DNA of 38,262 bases from Gammaproteobacteria bacterium AqS3. Lineage in GTDB: Bacteria; Pseudomonadota; Gammaproteobacteria; MEIF01; AqS3. The DNA is taken from assembly GCA_001750645.1 (NCBI GenBank), contig MEIF01000019.1, positions 1 through 38,262 on the forward strand. Reading direction: 5' to 3'. The notes beneath the pieces are model-generated. The model saw only the letters and a list, made by a program, of their open reading frames with translations. It was not told the DNA's origin and made no database searches. Position 1 is the first letter of the stretch, and each line of letters starts with the position of its first letter. The position numbers and the translations under genes are program-made. This document shows, piece after piece, positions 22,101-28,722 of the stretch.

Positions 22101-23382
22101 TGATCAGATTTTTGTCTCTGCATCTAGATGGAATGGCGATTTTGGTATATACACAATACCAGCAAGAGTACGTTATTTTTCCACCGCCAAAATATCTTCG
22201 AAACAACCCAATTCCAATACTCAGGAAGACATCAATATAGAAAAGTGCTGTCTATGGATTATCAAGCGCGCTTATGAGCTGGGCTGGGATTCTGAACTTT
22301 TTCCAAAAGATGGGTATGGGCTAGGTAATTCTCGCTACCACAATGATCAGGAGCGCGTGGGAAAGAAATACCAACACATAGCTCTGGATGAATTGCTAGC
22401 AAGGCTAACAGATAATTTTTGGATGAAAGATTGGAATGATGAACTATATAAGTATCAATACAGCAGTCATGATCTTTATAGAAGATTCGAACCTACTATT
22501 CTTCCGGAACAGTCTCGTTTCAAGCTTCAAGTTAGCGAAATGGATGATTGGGTCATCCAACCTAATATCGAATTGCCAAAGGTTATTGAAAAAGATCTTA
22601 AAAAATGGCCGTTTAGAGAAGAACCAGCAAAGACAATAGAAAATAAACTGGTCAGGATTGACAAAAATAAAAAACGATGGCTGGTCCTATATGAATATAA
22701 CTCTCGACGACAGAACCATAAGGATCCAGTGCCTGAATATAAGGATCTCGGCCTCCGATTTGAAGAATTTAGATTCTTGTTTTGCGTCTTTCTAAAGCGC
22801 GGATCAACCAACAAGTTTTTACGATTTATAGAAAAAAGTCAAAATTTAGACGGAATGAAATTAAGCCCTATAGATTTCATTGATAGGCCATATTTGCTAG
22901 AAGCTTTTTGGCGCGATACATGGAATAGCGGAAAATTCTGCCATTACCTTAATGGCACTCCCAATACATGTCGATTTGCGATACCTCTTGTTAGGTATTA
23001 CTGGGAAAATCAGCTGGATTTGAGTTTGTCAGATAGCTTTGGAATTTATATGCCACAAAAATGGTTTTTTGAGGAGCTTGGTTTAACCATTCCTTCTAAG
23101 AGTTTTCAATCTTGGGAAGATAAATCTGGGGACTGTATTATCCAAATAAAAGAAACAGCCGGAGAACAAGTGGCGGTGGTTATTGATGAGAACAAGTTAA
23201 ACGATTACTCAGATAAGTTTGATGTTATGCCAATCTGGTTAATGATTGCTGAACGCAATGCTTACCCTAGAAGAAAAAAGATGGACAGTTCCGAATATTA
23301 CTTACGAAGAAGCGAAGGCGTTGCCTGGTTCGAAAATAGTAAATGGAACTCCGAGAATTGGAGACGAGATGAGCGAAGCTAA
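19144..23382 (+). CDS. Avs-like STAND NTPase with N-terminal PD-(D/E)XK-like domain (copy 2)
   Basis: This 1412-residue protein is a full-length paralogue of the one at 6148-10410 and is similar along its whole length. The nuclease-like domain has FEELICVLAKRE, GPDGGVEAIW near residue 47 and YQAKF near 65, so the Asp of copy 1 (GGVDA) is Glu here (GGVEA). The NTPase has Walker A GPAGAGKSH near 347, Walker B LLLIDAINEG near 418 and LSCREEYLPY near 454. The C-terminal helical half shares near-identical blocks such as RTLRDRATKAL. Divergence elsewhere suggests different phage triggers. The start is placed at ATG 19144; ATG 19150 is an alternative. The degraded tRNA-Pro-like sequence is immediately upstream and hsdM follows after 149 bases. 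Confidence 0.8.
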   Translation: MTMIEDLDFSKINAFEGTQHDSFEELICVLAKREQPENAKEFRRMGRGPDGGVEAIWYLNDGRKIAYQAKFLLSLRSNWNQITESVKRALEVHPELKEYIVALPIAPTGSTTKDKNKKSGWDIWDEKIEEWNNLAAEKGMAVEFKLWTKTDLIDKLSTDENASLLQLWFGETVLNDSWFQEQVKIATKVLDNRFNPVDHVPIEIESVFDFLVRGPDITQQIKNVFSQIKSAEVPHINFSDDKFKPEGNHLEIAKKAREEIITLEANFSNNLSKLWDLTPVKDVKSELLDAVANLEYQYRTLYKEHGSIKFSNILDALREISFFCYDLGGLLDNYCFEAEASQCALIYGPAGAGKSHLFGHIAQQRTEGGLPTILLLGQDFTSANLWDQIASQLKLEKRSAETVLGILNAAGERMNKRILLLIDAINEGVGPNYWKGKIPRLLQHLKKYPNLAIALSCREEYLPYALPNNLNTFLPEFKLSGFSTLEEREAAVKKYLDEKGIVSPNTLWHSPEFFNPLFLKSVSEAMEAKGETELPLGIHGITELMGVYLEALCCIPLVENSDPKLIEMAIKKLVQKLAERMAKNRCDYVTFDDAHKITRKCFKGIQLPSGRSWLQIVLETSLLRLDPEPFSENRDPLGPPPELVRFTFQRFQDYLIARSLISSINLDQIHSAFEKDGPLSFVFYDDELETGIDYQFAGLISALSTIYPEKCKIEFVTTIPNWEEIWEGEPVLQSAFSESCKWRQKNAFSDKTLEIFNQLDDDKVDHLELLFNVSMMIDHPWNALLLNDFLKEQSLPERDSYWTQYINLALRNPNSSVDRVVSWASSDLIKKADVEHLRLASLVLAWLLSSSHRTLRDRATKALTTIFLERYDIFIFLSDKITGCDDPYIIERFYAAAYGACCNDPTPKRLASYSAKVYEAVFAEKNPPVALLTRDYALGIMELAEHHQVLDDDIDMDLCRPPYNSEEPDLDLSKDEVKQLADERGDDQIFVSASRWNGDFGIYTIPARVRYFSTAKISSKQPNSNTQEDINIEKCCLWIIKRAYELGWDSELFPKDGYGLGNSRYHNDQERVGKKYQHIALDELLARLTDNFWMKDWNDELYKYQYSSHDLYRRFEPTILPEQSRFKLQVSEMDDWVIQPNIELPKVIEKDLKKWPFREEPAKTIENKLVRIDKNKKRWLVLYEYNSRRQNHKDPVPEYKDLGLRFEEFRFLFCVFLKRGSTNKFLRFIEKSQNLDGMKLSPIDFIDRPYLLEAFWRDTWNSGKFCHYLNGTPNTCRFAIPLVRYYWENQLDLSLSDSFGIYMPQKWFFEELGLTIPSKSFQSWEDKSGDCIIQIKETAGEQVAVVIDENKLNDYSDKFDVMPIWLMIAERNAYPRRKKMDSSEYYLRRSEGVAWFENSKWNSENWRRDERS

Positions 23383-23488
23383 CAATCAAAAAATTATAAG
23401 GCGAAATTGTAGAGATTCTGTAGGACATCCAGTCAAGACACACCGCTTTGCTCGTTTTAGATATCGGCTTGAATGCCAGGCAAAAATC

Positions 23489-23538
23489 AGGCACCATACG
23501 CAACTTCAAAAGCAGCGGGAGGGGTGCTAGGTTGACTG
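23489..23538 (+). repeat. Copy B of the methylase leader (start region of hsdM)
   Basis: This 50-base segment carries the hsdM ribosome binding site (GGGAGGGG) and the TTG start at 23532, and aligns with 11463-11510 upstream of the other methyltransferase. The shared sequence places the hsdM start here rather than at the longer open frame beginning at 23448. Confidence 0.65.
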
Positions 23539-25094
23539 AGACCAAGAAAAACACGGGTGACTTGGAGTTTGCCGCTGAACTGTTCAAAGCTGCGGACAAG
23601 CTTCGAAGCCATCTTGAACCATCCGAGTACAAGCACGTTGTGCTCGGCTTGATATTCCTCAAATACATTTCAGATGCTTTTGAAGCACGGCGGGCCGAGC
23701 TTGAGGAAGAGGATCCTGAGCTGGTCGAAGAGCCGGATGAATACCTCGCTGAGAACATCTTTTGGGTTCCAGAGGAGGCTCGCTGGTCTTACTTGCGGGA
23801 CAACGCCAAACTCACAGAAATCAAACTCTCCAATGGCAGGAAGGGCGACATCGGCCAGCTGATTGATCAAGCTATGGAGGCTATTGAGAGATTTCCCAGC
23901 AATGAGAATCTCAAAGGCGCTCTTTCAAAGAATTACGGGCGCCTGACGATTGACAAGCGTATATTGGGGGAACTGATCGACCTCTTTTCCAATATCCCCA
24001 TGTATGACGGCCAAGCAAAAGATTTGCTGGGTCGTGTTTACGAATATTTTCTGGCCAGCTTCGCCTCCTCTGAAGGCAAACGCGGCGGTGAGTTCTTTAC
24101 CCCCCGCTCAGTTGTTCGCACATTGGTTGAGATGCTAGAGCCGTCTGAAGGTCGCGTCTACGACCCATGCTGCGGATCCGGCGGCATGTTCGTGCAATCC
24201 GATAAGTTCATTAGCGATCACGGCGGGCGCCGCAATGCCATTTCGGTCTATGGACAAGAAATCAATCACACAGTATTGCGACTGGCCAAGATGAACCTCG
24301 CCATTCAAGGAATTGATGCGCAACTCCGCTTTAACAACAGTTTCCTAAAAGATGAACTGCCCGACCTGCGCGCAGACTTCATTCTTGCCAATCCACCTTT
24401 CAACACATCCGATTGGGGCGGCGATCAACTGCAAGATGATGTTCGCTGGAGCTTCGGTTCGCCTCCGACCGGCAACGCCAACTTCGCCTGGCTGCAGCAT
24501 ATCTATTACCACCTCGCAGAACGAGGGACAGCAGGCGTGGTGCTGGCCAATGGATCGATGTCATCACAACAATCAGGAGAAGGCGCAATCCGCACAGCAA
24601 TGATCGAGAAAGATGCCGTTGATGCCATGGTCGCCCTGCCCGGGCAACTGTTTTACTCGACTCAAATTCCCGCCTGTCTGTGGATTCTGGCAAAGGACAA
24701 AACCGCCAATGGACATCGAGACAGGCGCGGTGAAATCCTATTCATTGATGCTCGCGATCTGGGTTATATGGCCGATCGCGTCCGTCGCGAGTTCAGCGAC
24801 AAAGACATTGCAAAAATCGCCGACACCTACCATCACTGGCGCAATAAAGACACCAGCGAGGCATATCAAGACATTCCCGGGTTCTGCAAATCAACCAGCC
24901 TGGACGAGATAAAAGAAAACGATTTTGTCCTGACCCCTGGACGGTATGTAGGCATGCCAGAAGTGGAAGATGATGGCATCCCCTTCTCAGAAAAGTTCGC
25001 CAGCCTTAGAGGGCAACTTGAAGAACAGATGACTGAATCAGCCAAACTGGACAACCAAATCAAAGAGAGCTTCGGGCTCATTCAGGAGCGTTGA
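23532..25094 (+). CDS. hsdM: Type I restriction-modification methyltransferase subunit HsdM
   Basis: The 520-residue product ([20 protein letters not shown] onward, then [30 protein letters not shown]) is a typical HsdM. It has the AdoMet motif [11 protein letters not shown] near residue 210 and catalytic NPPF near 286, plus the C-terminal [20 protein letters not shown] region. It methylates N6-adenine as an M2S complex with HsdS and serves HsdR. The TTG start has a GGGAGGGG site 8 bases before it; the frame is open back to 23448, but that extension looks non-coding. The next functional subunit gene is hsdS at 26161, separated by a duplicated and scrambled segment. Confidence 0.93.
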   Translation: MTETKKNTGDLEFAAELFKAADKLRSHLEPSEYKHVVLGLIFLKYISDAFEARRAELEEEDPELVEEPDEYLAENIFWVPEEARWSYLRDNAKLTEIKLSNGRKGDIGQLIDQAMEAIERFPSNENLKGALSKNYGRLTIDKRILGELIDLFSNIPMYDGQAKDLLGRVYEYFLASFASSEGKRGGEFFTPRSVVRTLVEMLEPSEGRVYDPCCGSGGMFVQSDKFISDHGGRRNAISVYGQEINHTVLRLAKMNLAIQGIDAQLRFNNSFLKDELPDLRADFILANPPFNTSDWGGDQLQDDVRWSFGSPPTGNANFAWLQHIYYHLAERGTAGVVLANGSMSSQQSGEGAIRTAMIEKDAVDAMVALPGQLFYSTQIPACLWILAKDKTANGHRDRRGEILFIDARDLGYMADRVRREFSDKDIAKIADTYHHWRNKDTSEAYQDIPGFCKSTSLDEIKENDFVLTPGRYVGMPEVEDDGIPFSEKFASLRGQLEEQMTESAKLDNQIKESFGLIQER

Positions 25095-25225
25095 GATGGG
25101 TATGCTGTTTGCAGATGGGAGCAGCCAGCCGTCTTTACTGACAGACCTCACTATAAAAAAGGAGACGCCGAGTTGGGCAAAAGCCCAAACCTGCAAAACG
25201 ACGCAGTCTCGGCGCGGGTCAATTA
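24558..25225 (+). repeat. Tandem duplication, copy 1 (hsdM 3' end plus spacer)
   Basis: This stretch recurs at about 25448-26045 with high identity, beginning at the codons for MSSQQS in both copies. Copy 2 has lost 70 bases (offset 890 at the left end, 820 at the spacer). It therefore covers the last third of hsdM and the non-coding spacer behind it. Confidence 0.9.
25164..25214 (+). other. Three-way-junction palindromic element in the hsdM-hsdS spacer (copy 1)
   Basis: CGCCGAG (25166-25172) pairs with CTCGGCG (25208-25214) and encloses two hairpins: TTGGGC-AAAA-GCCCAA (25173-25188) and CTGC...GCAG (25191-25206). The second copy at 25986-26034 keeps all three stems with a compensated base-pair change. 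No T run follows, so it is not a simple terminator. It may act as a small structured RNA, an mRNA processing site or a recombination site. Confidence 0.65.
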
Positions 25226-25255
25226 TATGCAGCATAACAAGAACGTCAATCAGTC

Positions 25256-25301
25256 GCATCAGGCAGGGAAAACCGCCTCTGATGCAGCCGAATCAAGGCG
25301 G
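25256..25301 (+). other. Two mutually exclusive hairpins before the truncated hsdS
   Basis: GCATCAG (25256-25262) pairs exactly with CTGATGC (25279-25285). CCGCCT (25273-25278), which lies in that loop, pairs exactly with AGGCGG (25296-25301). The two stems compete or form a pseudoknot. They end 12 bases before the ATG at 25313 and could influence its translation. Confidence 0.4.
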
Positions 25302-25447
25302 AGGCGCGACCTATGGATGAATGGCGCGAGGTCAGGCTGGGTGACATTGCCTCAATAGTTGGGGGTGGAACCCCATCAACCAAGAACCCAGAGAACTACA
25401 ACGGTCATATAACCCAAGAGGAACTGGATTCTAGTTCCGCTGGTTTA

Positions 25448-26045
25448 ATGTCATCACAGCAATCGAATGAAGGGAAAATCCGCAGGACAATGATCGAGCG
25501 GGATGCCGTCGACGCCATGGTCGCCCTGCCCGGACAATTGTTTTACTCGACTCAAATTCCCGCCTGTCTGTGGATTCTGGCAAAGGACAAAACCGCCAAT
25601 GGACATCGAGACAGGCGCGGCGAAATTCTATTCATTGATGCTCGCGATCTGGGATATATGGCTGATCGTGTTCGCCGCGAGTTCAGTGATGAGGACATCG
25701 CAAAAATCGCCGACACCTACCATCACTGGCGCAACAAAGACTCCAGTGAGGCATATCAAGACATTCCCGGGTTCTGCAAATCAACCAGTTTGGACGAGAT
25801 AAAAGAAAACAATTTTGTCCTGACTCCTGGATGGTATGTGAGGAACAGATGGCGGAATCAAACAAACTGGACAACCAAATCAAAGAGAGCTTCGGGCTCA
25901 TTCAGGAGCGTTGAGATGGGTATGCTGTTTGCAGATGGGAGCAGCGAGCCGTCTTTACTGACAGGCCTAACTATAAAAAAGGAGACGCCGAGTCGGGCAA
26001 ATGCCCGAACCTGCGATACGACGCAGTCTCGGCGTGGGGCGATTA
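25448..26045 (+). repeat. Tandem duplication, copy 2 (hsdM 3' end plus spacer)
   Basis: This is the second copy of 24558-25225, with long identical blocks and a 70-base internal deletion. It brings a second palindromic element with it and lies directly in front of the hsdS at 26161. Confidence 0.9.
25986..26034 (+). other. Three-way-junction palindromic element (copy 2)
   Basis: CGCCGAG (25986-25992) pairs with CTCGGCG (26028-26034). The first inner hairpin is TCGGGC-AAAT-GCCCGA, in which the T-A pair of copy 1 is C-G. The second is CTGC...GCAG, with an altered loop. Stems are kept while loops change. Confidence 0.65.
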
Positions 26046-26160
26046 TACACATTGAAACAAGAGAATCACAGCGCAGGATTCAGTTGTCATACCCGACAAG
26101 CTGGACCAAGGCATACTCAATTGATCTTATAAAGATTGAGGCTAAGGAAGAATTTAGAAA

Positions 26161-27455
26161 ATGACTGTCTGGCCTCAGAAGAAAGTTGAAGAAATTGCAG
26201 AAAAAGTAGGGATGGGGCCTTTTGGTTCATCTATCAAAGTCTCAACATTTGTCAACGAAGGCGTGCCCATAATCAGTAGCCAACATCTATCAGGTGTTTC
26301 AGTGGATGTGTTTAAAAGTTTCAATTTCATATCTGAACAACATGCAGAAAAGCTTCGAAATTCTTTGGTGTTCAAAGGTGATGTAATATTTACTCATGCG
26401 GGCAATATAGGCCAGGCTGCATACATCAAAAATGATTGTCCTTTTGAAAGATTAATAGTTTCCCAAAGGCAGTTTTATCTTCGACCGGACCAATCAAAGA
26501 TACTACCTGCATTTTTAGCTTATTTTTTCAAAACACGACTAGGCCAGCATTTGCTACTGGCCAATGCATCACAAGTCGGAGTTCCCGCTATCGCGAGACC
26601 GGTGTCATACCTTAAAACTATTAAAATTCCTGTGCCTAGTTTGGATGAGCAGAGGGCCATTGTTCATCAACTTGAACTAATCGACCAGAAAATCGAATTA
26701 AATCACCAAATGAATGAAACATTAGAAGAAATAGCGCAGACAATTTTCAAAGACTGGTTCGTTGATTTCGGACCTACCCGACGCAAAATGGAGGGTGCTA
26801 CAGACCCTGCTATTATCCTAGGTGGCCTGTCCCCCCCCCTTCCCAGATAACCCAGTCTCTCGCCAATTTATTTCCTGACAAATTACAAGATAGCGAACTA
26901 CCTGAAGGTTGGAAGAAGTCCAAACTCGGAGACTTAGTCACACCAAAAAAAGGAAAGAGCATAACAAAAAAAGAAGCAAAAGAAGGGAAAATACCAGTTG
27001 TGGCCGGCGGTCGAAAACCTGCTTACTATCATAATTCTTTCAACGCAACTGGCCCAGTAATTACTATAAGTTCTTCCGGAGCAAATGCAGGGTTTGTTAG
27101 GCTCTATTACCAAGATATCTGGGCATCAGACTGCTCTTTCATAAATTATCAACAAACAGATTACCTCTATTCGATATTTGTATATCTTAAACTTCAACAG
27201 GATGAGATCTACAGAAATCAACAGGGTGCTGTACAACCACATATATATCCCAGTGATCTAATGAAGTTGAAAATACCAAGCATTCCTTTTGACATTATGA
27301 GAGAGTACGAAAGCTTAGTTAGCCCCTTATTCGAACACATAGCAGCCAATAAAGAACACTCCCAAACTCTCGCAAATATGCGCGATTTACTTTTGCCGAA
27401 ATTAATGACAGGCAAAATTAGAATTCATGATATGGAGGTAATTAATAATGTCTAA
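26161..27455 (+). CDS. hsdS: Type I specificity subunit HsdS, frameshifted at a poly-C run
   Basis: The first part (26161-26850, 229 residues) holds the first target recognition domain and the central conserved helix ([20 protein letters not shown], then [20 protein letters not shown]). It reads into a stop just after a run of nine C at 26831-26839. The other frame continues without a break as [20 protein letters not shown], then the second recognition domain and the closing helix, ending [20 protein letters not shown]. One added C restores a single protein of about 431 residues, a normal HsdS size. HsdS sets the DNA sequence recognised by HsdM and HsdR. The FRG gene start overlaps its stop (ATGTCTAA, 27448-27455). 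Confidence 0.9.
26831..26839 (+). repeat. Run of nine C at the hsdS frameshift
   Basis: Nine C lie in the linker between the two HsdS halves, exactly at the frame change. Ten C would read TCC CCC CCC CCT TCC CAG and join the halves. A truncated HsdS with one recognition domain is made in the present state. Confidence 0.85.
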
Positions 27456-28722
27456 GAAAGAAATGAAGTATTACGAGCGATTGCCCTCTTGGCCTGATTT
27501 CGCTTTTCCGAATAACAAGATTGATGGTCTACTACCGTCGTGTCGAGTGGATGACTGGGAACATTTCATGGAGTGTATGAGAAACCCTCGTCATCATGGA
27601 ATAAAGCAAGAAATGATCTATCGTGGACAGCGCAGATATGACTGGGGACTATCCTCAACTCTTGCACGCGCATATAAAGAGGGCAGAGTCAAGGATGATG
27701 ATAGGGAAGAACTGCTCGAAAAATTCAAATTGGCAATGCGCGGCCGTGGTCCCGAACTCAAATCCTTAGAAGAAAATGAAGTCTGGGCGTATGGTCAGCA
27801 TAACGGACTTCACACTCCTCTTTTGGACTGGTCAAGGTCTCCTTTCGTTGCCCTTTATTTTGCCTTTGTAGAATCAGACGATGACCGAGAAGAAGAAAAT
27901 TCCAGCCGAGCTATTTTCTGTCTTGATATGTCACGTCTTATAGAAGTAATCCCCAACCTTTTTTATGAGCCTGTAACAAACGAAAATGCCCGCCTCGTAA
28001 GTCAAGCAGGTTTGTTCACTATCACGCCTTCTGGACAGGACAACTTCGCCTCACACGTTATTGGGAAACTTCGTGAAAATAATGCTATCGACTTCGATGG
28101 GTTTGAAGACAAGCCAACAAATAAAGATGAAACAAATTTCCCTGAAGATGAGATGGCTGTACACATGTCTCAATATCTATGCAAGATTCATATCCCAAAC
28201 ACGCCAGAAATACAAGAAAAATGTCTAGTTATGTTGAGACAAATGAATATTCATCATGGAAGCCTATTTCCAGATCCGCTTGGAGCCGCCACATACGCCA
28301 AAGATTGGCTGCATCGAAAGATAATCCAAGATCATGCTAAAGAGGAGGAAAAAAGAAAACTAGTAGAAACAAGAGCCTCAACAACGTCTATTAAATTCTC
28401 TCAATCAGATAACGGAACCGATGTCATTGACTTAGTGAAAAACACTGTTCAATCAGTAATCAATGAAGATATTGCCTCCGATGAAACTGTACTGGGATGG
28501 GCTCCAAAAATTGCCAAGCGCTACAACGAGCTTGAGACCATAGACTGGCCGCTCAGATCAACAGCTCAGGCAAATATACGCACTAATATTTTCAAACTAC
28601 TTGTATTGCTGGGGGCAGGTTCATCTAGCCAAATTTTAACAGAAGAATTAGTCGAAGTTTTTGAGGCCGATTACCGATCAAAACACAACCTCAACTTTGG
28701 TGGCCAAGGAAATCAAACTTGA
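27448..28722 (+). CDS. FRG-domain protein 2, inside the type I operon
   Basis: The 424-residue protein has an FRG core: [20 protein letters not shown] near residues 56-75, [20 protein letters not shown] near 114-133, [16 protein letters not shown] and [20 protein letters not shown] near 259-278. A helical extension of about 130 residues follows. Within it, [20 protein letters not shown] resembles the [18 protein letters not shown] segment near the HsdR C-terminus. The ATG overlaps the hsdS stop by 8 bases and has its own GGAGGT site; the TGA overlaps the hsdR TTG start (TTGA). It is thus translated as part of hsdM-hsdS-FRG-hsdR. FRG activity is unknown; a role as an alternative effector of the M2S complex is inference. 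It is AT-rich, unlike hsdR. Confidence 0.87.
   Translation: MSKKEMKYYERLPSWPDFAFPNNKIDGLLPSCRVDDWEHFMECMRNPRHHGIKQEMIYRGQRRYDWGLSSTLARAYKEGRVKDDDREELLEKFKLAMRGRGPELKSLEENEVWAYGQHNGLHTPLLDWSRSPFVALYFAFVESDDDREEENSSRAIFCLDMSRLIEVIPNLFYEPVTNENARLVSQAGLFTITPSGQDNFASHVIGKLRENNAIDFDGFEDKPTNKDETNFPEDEMAVHMSQYLCKIHIPNTPEIQEKCLVMLRQMNIHHGSLFPDPLGAATYAKDWLHRKIIQDHAKEEEKRKLVETRASTTSIKFSQSDNGTDVIDLVKNTVQSVINEDIASDETVLGWAPKIAKRYNELETIDWPLRSTAQANIRTNIFKLLVLLGAGSSSQILTEELVEVFEADYRSKHNLNFGGQGNQT

Larger units (their letters stand above)
25313..26164 (+). pseudogene. Chimeric remnant: hsdS 5' end joined to a duplicated hsdM 3' end
   Basis: The frame starts like a specificity subunit ([20 protein letters not shown] onward, about 35 residues). 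At about 25440 it switches into a copy of HsdM from MSSQQS through the [20 protein letters not shown] region. After a 70-base deletion near 25837 the frame shifts and runs through the duplicated spacer until a stop at 26162-26164. The 283-residue reading is thus a recombination product with no complete TRD and no methylase active site. Its end overlaps the ATG of the next hsdS by four bases. It records an ancestral hsdM-spacer-hsdS order and the loss of most of an earlier hsdS with a different first TRD. Confidence 0.85.

Noticed and set aside
23448..23531. Longer N-terminus for hsdM starting at 23448
   Set aside because: The extra 28 residues do not resemble HsdM; the TTG at 23532 has a good ribosome binding site and the typical TETKKNTG start.
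5955..25300. Inverted similarity between CTTGATTCCGCCTGCATCA near 5958 and the reverse strand near 25280
   Set aside because: Only about 19 bases with a gap; no flanking similarity, so chance is likely.
25096..25358. Small plus-strand frames (about 60-75 codons) in the hsdM-hsdS spacer
   Set aside because: The duplicated copy changes the amino acids non-conservatively while keeping base-paired stems, so structure rather than protein coding is favoured.
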